A stretch of DNA of 64,000 nt. Origin: [Pseudopropionibacterium] massiliense. GTDB lineage: Bacteria > Actinomycetota > Actinomycetes > Propionibacteriales > Propionibacteriaceae. Location of the stretch: contig NZ_LR027842.1 of the NCBI RefSeq assembly GCF_900607225.1, forward strand, positions 2,136,980-2,200,979, given 5' to 3'. The position numbers and the translations under genes are program-made. The first letter of the stretch is position 1. Each line of letters opens with the position of its first letter. The notes beneath the pieces are model-generated. The model was given only the letters and a program-made list of their open reading frames with translations, was not told the DNA's origin and ran no database searches. This document shows positions 19,619-27,960 of the stretch, piece by piece.

Positions 19619-20353
19619 ATGGCCCGTGTCCTCGTCACCGGAGCGTCCTCCGGTCTCGGCCTGCTCACCGCCACATCACTCGCCCGTGCGGGGAACGAGG
19701 TTGTCCTGCATGCCCGCAACCCGGAACGGATCAAGGATGACACCACCCTGTCGCTGATGCATGCCACCGTCTGGGGCGATCTGGCAGACCCCGAGGAGAC
19801 CCGGTGGGTGGCCGCGCAGGCGGAACTACACGCCCCGCTGGAGGCCGTCATACACAATGCGGGTGTCTCCGAGGGGTGCGATCTGATGGCCGTGAACGTC
19901 GTGGCGCCGTTCGTGCTCACATCCCTGATGGGCCCGCCGGGGCGTGTGATCGTCGTTTCCAGTTCCATGCACCGCTCCGGATCGCCCCTGCGCGTCGCGG
20001 AGAAGATCTCGGGTACACGGAACAGCGGTTACAGCGACAGCAAGTTGTTCGTGACCACGTTCGCGATGGCCGTCGCGCGCCGCTGGCCGAGCGTTCTGGT
20101 GCACGCGGTGGATCCCGGATGGGTTCCCACCAGAATGGGAGGCCCGTCCGCACCCGACGACCTGACCGAGGGGCATCGCACACAGGAATGGCTCGCAACC
20201 GTTCCGGAAAACGCGCTACGACCCCGGACCGGGGCCTACTGGCACCATCGCCGAAGCCGGCCACCGCACCCGGCCACCCTGGAACCGGAGTTCCAGGCAG
20301 AACTCATCCGGACCCTGGAGGTCCACACCGGGATCGGTTTCCCACCCGGTTGA
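19619..20353 (+). CDS. Short-chain dehydrogenase/reductase
   Basis: The 244-residue protein shows the classical SDR features. TGASSGLG near residue 7 is the nucleotide-binding glycine motif, HNAGVS marks beta-4, the catalytic Ser lies in VVSSSMHRS, and YSDSK carries the Tyr and Lys. The segment after PGWVPT is typical of retinol-dehydrogenase-like SDRs. An Arg after beta-2 (ARNPER) favours NADPH. The substrate is unknown. It lies 14 bp after the lipoprotein gene. Confidence 0.87.
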   Translation: MARVLVTGASSGLGLLTATSLARAGNEVVLHARNPERIKDDTTLSLMHATVWGDLADPEETRWVAAQAELHAPLEAVIHNAGVSEGCDLMAVNVVAPFVLTSLMGPPGRVIVVSSSMHRSGSPLRVAEKISGTRNSGYSDSKLFVTTFAMAVARRWPSVLVHAVDPGWVPTRMGGPSAPDDLTEGHRTQEWLATVPENALRPRTGAYWHHRRSRPPHPATLEPEFQAELIRTLEVHTGIGFPPG

Positions 20354-20520
20354 TTCGTCGCGCGGCGCGAAATGATGGCGTCGAGCACCCCACGAAACAC
20401 TCGGCAATCACGCCTCGGCGCCATGCAGGAAAGTTTCAGAACGCCCCAGCAGCTTTTCCCGTCGCAGGGAGATAATGGGTGACACACACATCCTGCGCAG
20501 TTCGCCACCGAGGAGGCATC

Positions 20521-21540
20521 ATGCGAGCAACCATCATGCGGGCACCGGGCGACGTGGTCGTCACCGAGGTGGACCGTCCCGAGATCATCGAACCCACCGA
20601 CGCGATAATCGAGCTTGCCGCCGCATGCATCTGCGGCTCGGACCTGTGGCCCTACCGGGGGCATGACAAGGCCGAGAACCGCGCCATGGGACACGAGTAC
20701 GTCGGCACCGTGGTGAAGGTCGGTTCGGACGTGACCACGGTGAAACCGGGTGATTTCGTGGTCGGATCCTTCTGCATCTCGGACAACACCTGCGAGATCT
20801 GCGATTCCGGCTACCAGTCCCGCTGCGTCAACGGCGGGTTCGTCAGCGGCACCCAGGCGGAGTTCGTCCGCATCCCGCAGGCCGACGGTACCCTCGTCGT
20901 CGTGCCGGGCGGACGTCCCGGGGACCCCGATGTGCTGGCCTCGCTGCTGGCCGCCTCCGACGTACTCGGCACGGGCTGGTTCGGGGCCGTCGCCGCGGAG
21001 GCCGGACCGGGCAGGACCGTCGCGGTCGTGGGTGACGGCGCGGTCGGTCTCCTGGCCATCCTCGCGGCCAGGGAACTGGGGGCCGAGCGGATCATCGCGA
21101 TGTCCCGCAACCCGCAGCGCCAGGAACTGGCCAAGGAGTTCGGAGCCACCGACATCGTCGAGGAACGTGGTGAGGAGGGTGTCTCCCGCGTGAAGGACCT
21201 CACCAATGGGCTGGGCGCGCACAGCGTCGTCGAGGCGGTTGGCACCCAGCAGTCCATGGAACAGGCCATCGGGTCCTGCCGCCCGGGTGGGCACGTCGGT
21301 TTCGTCGGGGTCTCCCACGACGTCAACCTGCCGGGCGGTCTGTTGTTCGGCGCCGAGGTGCACCTGCACGGCGGGCCTGCTCCCGTGCGGCGTTTCCTGC
21401 CGGATCTGATCGATCGCATCCTGGCCGGGAAGATCAACCCCGGAAGGGTTTTCGACCAGCGGATTCCCCTCGATGAGGCTCCCGAGGGTTACAAGGCCAT
21501 GGACGAGCGCCGCGCCATCAAGGTGCTGCTCGAGCCGTGA
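20521..21540 (+). CDS. Zinc-dependent alcohol dehydrogenase-like protein
   Basis: The 339-residue medium-chain dehydrogenase has a catalytic zinc site (Cys in CICGSD, then GHEYVG), a structural zinc region with fewer cysteines than usual (CEICDSGYQSRC, three of the normal four), and a Rossmann GDGAVGLLA. The closest type is the glutathione-independent or sorbitol-type Zn-ADH that actinobacteria annotate as zinc-dependent alcohol dehydrogenase. The ATG at 20521 follows a GAGGAGG Shine-Dalgarno; an upstream ATG at 20479 is rejected for lack of family similarity. A strong hairpin follows the stop. Confidence 0.88.
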   Translation: MRATIMRAPGDVVVTEVDRPEIIEPTDAIIELAAACICGSDLWPYRGHDKAENRAMGHEYVGTVVKVGSDVTTVKPGDFVVGSFCISDNTCEICDSGYQSRCVNGGFVSGTQAEFVRIPQADGTLVVVPGGRPGDPDVLASLLAASDVLGTGWFGAVAAEAGPGRTVAVVGDGAVGLLAILAARELGAERIIAMSRNPQRQELAKEFGATDIVEERGEEGVSRVKDLTNGLGAHSVVEAVGTQQSMEQAIGSCRPGGHVGFVGVSHDVNLPGGLLFGAEVHLHGGPAPVRRFLPDLIDRILAGKINPGRVFDQRIPLDEAPEGYKAMDERRAIKVLLEP

Positions 21541-21546
21541 CCATGC

Positions 21547-21585
21547 TGAATGGCCTTTCCCCGGGCACCGGGGAAAGGCCATTCA
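21547..21585. terminator. 18-bp perfect hairpin between convergent genes
   Basis: Bases 21547-21564 pair exactly with 21568-21585 across a 3-base loop. It separates the alcohol dehydrogenase from the convergent ATP-grasp operon and probably ends both transcripts. Confidence 0.75.
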
Positions 21586-21600
21586 ACAGTACGACAGGTC

Positions 21601-22446
21601 TCAGGGAGCAGCGCAGAGGGTCCCACTGCTCGAGGCCGACTCCGGCGGGGAAACATCTTTCCGGGTCTCGGCGGCCACACGAAGAACCACCGTGGCAATG
21701 CGGGCACCAGCATCCGGGACGCCCTTGAAACCCGGAAAACTGGACAGGTCCACGATCCACGGCCTGCCCTCGTGTTCTATCACGTCCACACCGTAAATCT
21801 CGGTTCCCAGCACCCGCCCACATTCCATCGCGAGCTCTCTGGTGGGAGTATCCAACTCGATCAGTCGGCCTTGTTTCTCCTTCAGGGTGACCGGGGGCCA
21901 CACTCGCTCGACACAGAACACGTCATTCCCGATGCGATAGATCTTGCGATCCAAGGTCTCGGGCTCGTAGTAGCGCTGCGCGAACATCTCCTCCACTCCC
22001 CACGACATGGGGACTTCCGCGGTGTCATGAATGATCTGAATTCCCCGTCCTCGGGAACCTCGGCGCGGCTTGAGAATCACCGGTCCATCCGCCAGCATCG
22101 GCAACAGATCTTCCGGCCCGGTCACCGGACGGCATTCCGGCACGGGCAGACCGGCTTGGGCCAACACGTGATTGGTTCTCAACTTGTCCCGGCACAAAGC
22201 TGTGACCGGGTAGGGACTCACCGTGGGAATCCCTGCCTCGTGCAGCCGCCTCCCCCATTCCAGACCGGCCGGTGTCTTGTCCTTGAGCACTGCTGCATCG
22301 GCCTGGGGTATTGAAACGGACGAGTCCATTTCCGCGGGAAACAATGAGATGACCGCAACCTCGGCCAGACGCAGCTCAGCTTCGAGTGCGTCAAGCAGTG
22401 GATTGGGGTCTCCAGGCGACCCCGACCGCAGAAGAACGACTCTCAT
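21601..22446 (-). CDS. ATP-grasp enzyme 4 of the cluster (ITPK-like, altered metal site)
   Basis: The 281-residue ATP-grasp protein ends the operon. ATP-binding Lys126 lies in VILKPRRGSRGRG with a good Gly-rich loop, followed by Lys168 in RKIYRIG and Asp221. The terminal metal motif reads VDLSSFPGFKG, so the usual Asn is Ser235. The F-P-G-F/Y ending and the K-x-Y-x-x-G pattern resemble inositol tris/tetrakisphosphate kinases (ITPK) more than RimK glutamate ligases. It starts 10 bp after the MFS stop with no clear ribosome binding site, so it may depend on coupled translation. Product unknown. Confidence 0.8.
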   Translation of the reverse strand: MRVVLLRSGSPGDPNPLLDALEAELRLAEVAVISLFPAEMDSSVSIPQADAAVLKDKTPAGLEWGRRLHEAGIPTVSPYPVTALCRDKLRTNHVLAQAGLPVPECRPVTGPEDLLPMLADGPVILKPRRGSRGRGIQIIHDTAEVPMSWGVEEMFAQRYYEPETLDRKIYRIGNDVFCVERVWPPVTLKEKQGRLIELDTPTRELAMECGRVLGTEIYGVDVIEHEGRPWIVDLSSFPGFKGVPDAGARIATVVLRVAAETRKDVSPPESASSSGTLCAAP

Positions 22447-22456
22447 GCCGCGGATT

Positions 22457-23950
22457 TTACGCCGATCTACGAGGCTCTGTGAGTGCTTCCGTGTCAGACT
22501 CTTGGACGGAATTGTCGTCGTCGATCTTCATGTGACTGGCCAACCACCAGGAGTAGATTTCGGTGGCCGTTCCGGCACACAACCTGACCACCAGTACCGC
22601 CGGCAATCCGAAAGTTGTCCAGATGAACCCGGCCAGAATCGGCGCCCCGAACTCCCCGGCATCCTCCGCGGTGCTCATTATCGCCAGTGTCCGTGTACGT
22701 CGCACCGGGTCGAGAGCAGCCACCTTGGCCATGACTGCTCCCCAGGCCGGCCTGAAAGCGGCCTTCCCCGCATCATCCGCCACCTTCCCGACGACAAGGC
22801 CCGCATAGCTCGGGAAGAGCAACCAGATCAGGGAGGAGAACACATTGCCGATGGCCCTGACCCCCAGTACCAGTTTCAGACTCACCCGGTCCGCCAGCCA
22901 TCCCCACAGCGGCCCGCTGAAGGACATGGCCGTGGAGAAGACGTACAGCGATGACGCGGCTGCTTCCGACAATCCCATGTACGACACGGAGAGGAGAGGA
23001 AGCAGATTCGCCATGAGATAGGCCGTGCCGTTCATGGCCGCTCCCAGGAATGCGTAGGGCCGGACGAGTCGGCGCAGTTCCGGGGGAACCGGTGTTTTCT
23101 TCTCCGGTTTCCGGCTCAGGCCGGTGACCCGGGGTCCTCGCAGCCCGATGACCACCAGCAGCATGGGAAGCCCGGACAGGAGTGCCGAGACCGCGAAAAC
23201 GAAGGCATGGTCACCCGCGAGGGCGGTCAACAGGATCCCTGCGGAGAACCCGCCGGCGGACCCGGCCACCGTCTTGACGGTCTGGTACCAGGAGAAACGC
23301 TGGGCCACCGCCTTCTTGCCTCCCAGGGCCGCCAGCACCGTCGAGGAGGATGGATCCCGCAGGGAGATCGCCACTCCGTGCAACCCTCGGACGAGAAACA
23401 GGTGAAGGGGGGTCTGGGCGAACACCAGGGACAGCACCACCAGGGTCCGCAACCCCACCGCCACTGTGTAGGCGGTTCGCACCCCGATACGGTCGATGAC
23501 AGCCCCCATCGTGGGCTTCAGCAGGATCGCGACGGCGGTGTTCGTCGCCAGCAGGACCCCGATGTTCTCGATCGACATACCGAGACGATGTGCATACAAC
23601 GGCAGGGAGAAACTGATCATCCCGAAAGCCAGGCGCGACAGGAAACCTTCCGCGACCACCACACCCAGGGGGCCCCCGCTGTCGCCCCGGGCCCGTACCG
23701 CGTGTCTGGGCGCCCGGATGTATCGACGGGTGATCCAGACCGTCAGGGTCACGGTCGTTCCGACGATCAGCAGGACACCCAGGGCCAGCCACGGCCTGAT
23801 GTCAGGACCCGCCCACTCCCAGGTCCCATCCGCCAGGATCGCGGTCATCGACGTCGCCACGGTGACGACGGCCACCACCGACCAACCGATCCAGCGCGCC
23901 CGGCGACGCCGCCGCCGAATCTCGGGATGCACCCTCAACCGACGGATCAT
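22457..23950 (-). CDS. MFS transporter of the ATP-grasp cluster
   Basis: The 497-residue permease has two N-terminal helices (about 20-40 and 55-75) after a very basic start, then a 12-helix MFS body with a conserved loop DRIGVRTAY and the SLRDPSSSTVLA region typical of efflux-type members. The ATG at 23950 overlaps the previous stop (ATGA), which fixes the start; a longer in-frame extension is rejected. Lying inside an operon of ligase/kinase-like enzymes, it most likely exports the pathway product or imports its precursor. The direction is not proven. Confidence 0.85.
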   Translation of the reverse strand: MIRRLRVHPEIRRRRRRARWIGWSVVAVVTVATSMTAILADGTWEWAGPDIRPWLALGVLLIVGTTVTLTVWITRRYIRAPRHAVRARGDSGGPLGVVVAEGFLSRLAFGMISFSLPLYAHRLGMSIENIGVLLATNTAVAILLKPTMGAVIDRIGVRTAYTVAVGLRTLVVLSLVFAQTPLHLFLVRGLHGVAISLRDPSSSTVLAALGGKKAVAQRFSWYQTVKTVAGSAGGFSAGILLTALAGDHAFVFAVSALLSGLPMLLVVIGLRGPRVTGLSRKPEKKTPVPPELRRLVRPYAFLGAAMNGTAYLMANLLPLLSVSYMGLSEAAASSLYVFSTAMSFSGPLWGWLADRVSLKLVLGVRAIGNVFSSLIWLLFPSYAGLVVGKVADDAGKAAFRPAWGAVMAKVAALDPVRRTRTLAIMSTAEDAGEFGAPILAGFIWTTFGLPAVLVVRLCAGTATEIYSWWLASHMKIDDDNSVQESDTEALTEPRRSA

Positions 23951-24741
23951 GAGCCACGGGCCACACGATCGATGGTGGCTGCAATCCCGGGAGCAGGGCC
24001 GGGGCACCCCTTGTACCCGGGGAAATAGTTGACATCCACCACCCTGGGGCCGTCCGGGGACTCGATCACATCGCATCCGAAAAGGTCCAGACCGAATCCG
24101 GAACGGATTCGCGTGGCGATGTCCCTGATCTCCTCATCGACGTGAACGGAGCGACCGAAGCGGGTGAAGGACTGGGAGTCGAAAGGTTTGCGCACCGCCC
24201 AGACATTCTCCCCGGCAACGTACACCTTGAGATCCTCTCCGGGACCCGGCACGTAGCGTTGAGCGATCAACGGACCGGGAGGGACCTGCATAGAGGCCAA
24301 CTGCGCGGCTTCCTCGATCAGGTGCAGCCCTGCCCCACGGTGTCCTCTGTGAGGTTTGATGATGAGGGGCCCCTCCACCAACAGTTCAGCCGCCTGCCGG
24401 GGATTGCCGATGAGCCACGTATCCGGGGTGGGCACGCGCAGCTCCCGCATGAGTCTTCCCGAAGTCACCTTGTCCTGGGCGGTCAGACAGGCACCGTATT
24501 CATTGCACACCGCGATCCCCTGCCCGTGAAGAGCACCCGCATAGCTGAGTGCCAACTCCGTATGGCTCTTGAGCACGTACAGATCGGCCTCCGGGGTCAG
24601 GACATCCGTACGCAGCAGGCGGTCCTCGGGAATCCATCCGGTCACCTCATGCCCCATCCTTCCCAGGAGCCGTTGGGCTTCCAGCACGATGGGGCTGGGA
24701 ACATCGGGGACTCGGCGGGTCAGCAGGAAGCAGATTCTCAT
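23947..24741 (-). CDS. ATP-grasp enzyme 3 of the cluster (ITPK-like, motifs complete)
   Basis: The 264-residue protein has all ATP-grasp hallmarks: Lys129 in LIIKPHRGHRGAG, Lys172 in DLKVYVAGENVWAVRKP, Asp224, and Asp236/Asn238 in VDVNYFPGYKG. The last two blocks closely follow the ITPK patterns (K-V-x-V-x-G-E then R-P; D-I/V-N-x-F-P-G-Y). RimK ligases instead have D-x-R and N-x-S-P-G. The start is fixed by an ATGA overlap with the upstream dehydrogenase. The protein is short for an ITPK (about 310-410) and for RimK (about 300). Kinase or ligase chemistry is therefore inferred only. Confidence 0.82.
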   Translation of the reverse strand: MRICFLLTRRVPDVPSPIVLEAQRLLGRMGHEVTGWIPEDRLLRTDVLTPEADLYVLKSHTELALSYAGALHGQGIAVCNEYGACLTAQDKVTSGRLMRELRVPTPDTWLIGNPRQAAELLVEGPLIIKPHRGHRGAGLHLIEEAAQLASMQVPPGPLIAQRYVPGPGEDLKVYVAGENVWAVRKPFDSQSFTRFGRSVHVDEEIRDIATRIRSGFGLDLFGCDVIESPDGPRVVDVNYFPGYKGCPGPAPGIAATIDRVARGS

Positions 24742-25886
24742 ATCGAAAGGCTCATTTCTGGGAGATGAAGGAATGGTGCGCTGATCGACTCCCCCCGGGT
24801 GAACTCGCCCCATGCGTGAGCCACCATCCGGGTGACGACGTGGCGATGTCCGACGCCCGTCACCTGGGACACCTTGGCGATCATCCGTTCCTGGGAGACG
24901 AGAAGACTCGGGTCGCTGACGAGAGCCGCGGCCGCGGCTCTCGTCAGATGGATCGGCGGCACCTGTCCCTTGGCGGCCAGCCGGGCAGCCCCAACCAGGC
25001 GCTCCCCCCGGCCGAGCTTGCGGAGGGCGTCCCGTCCCACCCGGTCGACCGTGTCCCCCAGGGCCGCGTTGCGGAACCGACACAGGATGGCTTCAAGATC
25101 CTCCGGGGTACCGGAGACTTCCTCCCCGTAACGTGCTGCAAGTCCCCGCCTGCCCTCCTCCATCGCCCCCAGGACGGCCGCGGCTATCTCCGGGTCCATG
25201 GCCGCGGCGTGCAGGTATCGATATCCCTTGAGTCCTCCCAGATAGGCCGCCGTGGCGTGCCCTGCGGAGAACCGGTAGAGCTTGCGGCGATAGTAGGCCC
25301 GGAAATCATCGACCGGGATGAAGTCCTGAACCAACGGAACGGGATCCACCAGAGCCGCACCATCAACCACGACTTCCCGGGGCAGATCCCCCACGACCCG
25401 GACACGACCATCCGCGGCGAACACACGATGGGCCACGGCCCGGGCGATGACGGCCCCGGTGAACCCGTGCCGATCCACACCCGATCCCAACCGCCTTCTC
25501 AGGCCCTTCCGGATGATCCGAGCGGCGTTCTCGTGGTTCTCGAAGGCGATCACGTTCACGGGACGAGTCGCACGTTTCAGCCCTTCTGCGATGAGGTCCA
25601 GCACGGCGGGCAGCATCCGTGCCCCGACCGCGGTGCCCACCACATCAGCGGTGGACACGGCCTGCACCGCTGCGCGACGATCCGCCAGGTCGACGGTACG
25701 CACCGGCACCAGGAAACGTTCCATCGTCCATCCGTCGGTCAACTCGACCTCTACGACTCGGGCGTGTTGCAGGGCCGCGGCGACATGTCCTCGGCCCAGC
25801 ACCGTCACCTCGTAGCCTGACTGGTGGAGCTGTTCAGCGGCCAGCCCCAGGGCGATGCGCCCTGCCCCGATGATGGTGGCCCTCAC
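24738..25886 (-). CDS. Mannitol-1-phosphate 5-dehydrogenase-like oxidoreductase
   Basis: The 382-residue protein aligns along its length with MtlD: Rossmann GAGRIALG (7-14), DVVGTAVG, NVIAFENHENAA, KLYRFSAGHATAAYLG, AMEEGRRGLAARYG and DTVDRVGRDALRKL. MtlD interconverts mannitol-1-phosphate and fructose-6-phosphate. The polyol-dehydrogenase catalytic motif K-x4-N-x2-H is present as Lys202, His210, but the Asn is Ser207, so activity or substrate probably differ. Its place among four ATP-grasp genes suggests action on a phosphorylated sugar, cyclitol or related acid. It overlaps both neighbours by ATGA. No mannitol PTS genes are nearby. Confidence 0.8.
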   Translation of the reverse strand: MRATIIGAGRIALGLAAEQLHQSGYEVTVLGRGHVAAALQHARVVEVELTDGWTMERFLVPVRTVDLADRRAAVQAVSTADVVGTAVGARMLPAVLDLIAEGLKRATRPVNVIAFENHENAARIIRKGLRRRLGSGVDRHGFTGAVIARAVAHRVFAADGRVRVVGDLPREVVVDGAALVDPVPLVQDFIPVDDFRAYYRRKLYRFSAGHATAAYLGGLKGYRYLHAAAMDPEIAAAVLGAMEEGRRGLAARYGEEVSGTPEDLEAILCRFRNAALGDTVDRVGRDALRKLGRGERLVGAARLAAKGQVPPIHLTRAAAAALVSDPSLLVSQERMIAKVSQVTGVGHRHVVTRMVAHAWGEFTRGESISAPFLHLPEMSLSI

Positions 25887-26692
25887 CGGCGGACTTCCTC
25901 AGCGGTTTCCATGCCGCGGGCATAGATGTAGTCGGCCAATCTCAGCGCTGCGTCCGGAACTCCACCGAGCCGGGGAAAGGGACGGACCTCCACCACCTGC
26001 AGTCGTCCCTCGGCACCGACCAGATCTAGGCCGAAGAGTTCACTCCTGAACATGCTCGCCACTCGATCCGCGATCTCACACATCTCGTCGGTCGCAGGCA
26101 CGGGTTCTTCCCGCGTCTCACTCGAGAAGGCCATCCAGCAGGGCCGTTTCACCGCAAACGTCTGGTGTCCGATCCGATACACCCGGTGGGCGTATTGATC
26201 GTTGGGATGGACTTCTTGAGCGAGTGTTGCTCCCTCGGGCAGCGGCAGGTCGATCACCTCGTCGACGTTCCAGAGAACCTTCGCTCCCACGGAGCAGCTC
26301 ATCTCTGCCGATCTGAGGACGACGGGGCCATCACGGAGGGGCTCGATCAGATCCTCTGCGCTTCCGGCCACCCAGGTTCTGGGGGTGGGGACCCCCGCGG
26401 ATGACAGCAGCATCACGGTTCGGATCCGGTCCCGGCAGAGCCTCACCATCTCAGGGGAGTTCAGGCACCTGGCCCCCAGTGCCGCCAGGCCCGTGGTCAA
26501 GGAGACGATCGCACGGGATGGGGATGCGAGAAGGTAGAGGTCGTGCTCCACCGCCACATCTCCCAACTCGACGCATCCAATGGCGTGCCGGGCATCGACG
26601 CGAACTCCCCACCGCACCAGCAGGTCCAAGCACTCCCGGGTGAGGGAATCCTGCTCAGGCACACGCTGGGATGTCAGCAGGGCGATCCTCAC
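25883..26692 (-). CDS. ATP-grasp protein 2 of the cluster (degenerate active site)
   Basis: The 269-residue protein is clearly homologous to its neighbours: NSPEMVRLCRDRIRTVMLLSSAGVPTP, VYRIGHQTFAVKRP and FGLDLVGAEG. The catalytic blocks, however, are damaged. Arg127 stands where the ATP-binding Lys should be, the Gly-rich loop reads SAEMSCSVGAK, and the metal motif is VVEVRPFPRL with Arg237 for Asn. It is thus probably a pseudoenzyme or regulatory partner of the intact copies, kept in frame with overlapping ATGA junctions on both sides. The alternative is an unusual ATP-independent function. Confidence 0.78.
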   Translation of the reverse strand: MRIALLTSQRVPEQDSLTRECLDLLVRWGVRVDARHAIGCVELGDVAVEHDLYLLASPSRAIVSLTTGLAALGARCLNSPEMVRLCRDRIRTVMLLSSAGVPTPRTWVAGSAEDLIEPLRDGPVVLRSAEMSCSVGAKVLWNVDEVIDLPLPEGATLAQEVHPNDQYAHRVYRIGHQTFAVKRPCWMAFSSETREEPVPATDEMCEIADRVASMFRSELFGLDLVGAEGRLQVVEVRPFPRLGGVPDAALRLADYIYARGMETAEEVRR

Positions 26693-27483
26693 GCAACCGC
26701 CCTCATCAACACACGCCTGGCCAGCACCTCGGAGGCGTTGGGGACGGATGAATAGTTGGGGAAATCATTGACTTCGAGAACCTCCAGCCGCCCATCCACC
26801 TCAAGGCAGTCGACACCGAAGAATCGCAGCCCGAAAACCTTCGAAACGCGATTGACGATCTCCCGCAGTGAGTCATTCACGGTCACGCCCCCCAAGGACC
26901 GTGCCGTGCACGGGCTGATCGGGGAAGGCCGCCGAACAGCAGCAATAAAATCTTCAATTACATAAAGCTTCAGATCCGCCCCGGAGCCGGGCCGGTATTC
27001 CTGAGCGATCAACTCAGGATCGCGCCATCGTAATCGCAGCAGATCCGCAGGCTCCTCAAGCACGACGATCCCCTCGGCATTGTCCCCGAACACCGGCTTC
27101 ACGATGATGGGGTACTCCAGATCAACGCCCGCAAGATCCTCTGGCGAACAGATCACGGTTCGCGGCCGGGCCAAGCCCGTGTCCCCGAGGAGCCTGGTCA
27201 TGATGCGCTTGTCACGCACCTGTTCAACCGCTGCCGCCGTGTCGACCACAGGTATTCCCGAAGCGGCAACATCCGCGAGAACGGCCAGGGTTCCGGGACG
27301 CCGGCCACGGGCCACGGCGACATCCACCCGCACGAGAACGTCCCGCCACTCATCGGTCGTGCACTGGGTCTCATCCAGTTCTTCGACATGGGCACCGCGA
27401 TCCCGCAAAGCGGCAATCATGCCGCTCGGCTGGGCCTGGGACCGATATCGCCGGTCCACCAGCGTGAGGACTCGTGTGGTCAT
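26689..27483 (-). CDS. ATP-grasp enzyme 1, first gene of the cluster (motifs complete)
   Basis: The 264-residue protein has Lys129 in PIIVKPVFGDNAEG, Lys172 in DLKLYVIEDFIAAVRRP, Asp225, and Glu237/Asn239 in LEVNDFPNYSS. All ATP- and magnesium-binding positions are therefore in place. As in its paralogues, the K-x-Y-V...R-P and D/E-V-N-x-F-P-x-Y blocks look ITPK-like. It leads a six-gene operon in which five junctions are overlaps or short gaps. A palindromic candidate operator lies 63-84 bp before the start. Substrate unknown. Confidence 0.82.
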   Translation of the reverse strand: MTTRVLTLVDRRYRSQAQPSGMIAALRDRGAHVEELDETQCTTDEWRDVLVRVDVAVARGRRPGTLAVLADVAASGIPVVDTAAAVEQVRDKRIMTRLLGDTGLARPRTVICSPEDLAGVDLEYPIIVKPVFGDNAEGIVVLEEPADLLRLRWRDPELIAQEYRPGSGADLKLYVIEDFIAAVRRPSPISPCTARSLGGVTVNDSLREIVNRVSKVFGLRFFGVDCLEVDGRLEVLEVNDFPNYSSVPNASEVLARRVLMRAVA

Positions 27484-27545
27484 GGGCGCAGCTTAAGAGG
27501 CCGATGGAGGACACGCCACGGATTCACCCCGGAAAGGACGGGGGC

Positions 27546-27567
27546 TGACCAAAAAGAGGTCATGACC
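27546..27567. promoter_or_regulatory. Candidate operator of the ATP-grasp operon
   Basis: Three half-sites follow each other: TGACC (27546-27550), then after seven A-rich bases GGTCATGACC (27558-27567), itself a perfect 10-bp palindrome. The site lies 63-84 bp upstream of the operon's first start codon. The binding protein is unknown. The rest of 27484-27960 holds a degenerate 79-bp repeat and a hairpin but no gene. Confidence 0.4.
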
Positions 27568-27751
27568 GGGAAATCACCTTCCCGAGGGCAGCGAATGCCC
27601 AGCTCACGAATCCCTAACTTTTGGCAGTTGTCATTCGATGAACGTCATCCGTTCGAAGCAGCCATTCGCCCCCTCGCACGCATGTGATCCGGCCGGAAAA
27701 TCAGAGCAACAATGCCGCATCCGTATGGAAAATCGAGCACCGGAGCAATCA

Positions 27752-27829
27752 CGGATGCTTATTCACAGGCGGCGCGTTGGCCAGCGGAACCCTTGGTCAG
27801 AGAACGCTTGAGGACAGCTGTGAACAGGT
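27752..27829 (+). repeat. 79-bp palindrome-ended repeat, degenerate copy
   Basis: The segment starts GCTTATTCACAG and ends near CTGTGAACAGG, with an interior clearly related to the copies at 42784 and 44351 (shared GCGCGT, CCAGCG, ACCC, GGTCAGAG, CGCTTGAGGA). Point changes are spread along it, so it is older. Its outer ends are approximate. Confidence 0.65.
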
Positions 27830-27902
27830 CCCACACTCCCCCTCGAACGAGACCGATCCACCAGCCTTCCAAGTTGCCCGAGCGAGCAGCTTTGACACAC
27901 GA

Positions 27903-27935
27903 GTGCCGCCCCGAGACGAAACAGCGGGGCGGCAC
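27903..27935 (-). terminator. Hairpin after the FMN reductase gene
   Basis: GTGCCGCCCC (27903-27912) pairs perfectly with GGGGCGGCAC (27926-27935), 25 bp beyond the stop of the minus-strand reductase gene. Confidence 0.6.
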
Positions 27936-27960
27936 CCCTTGGCTTGCTGACGAGCTCTTC

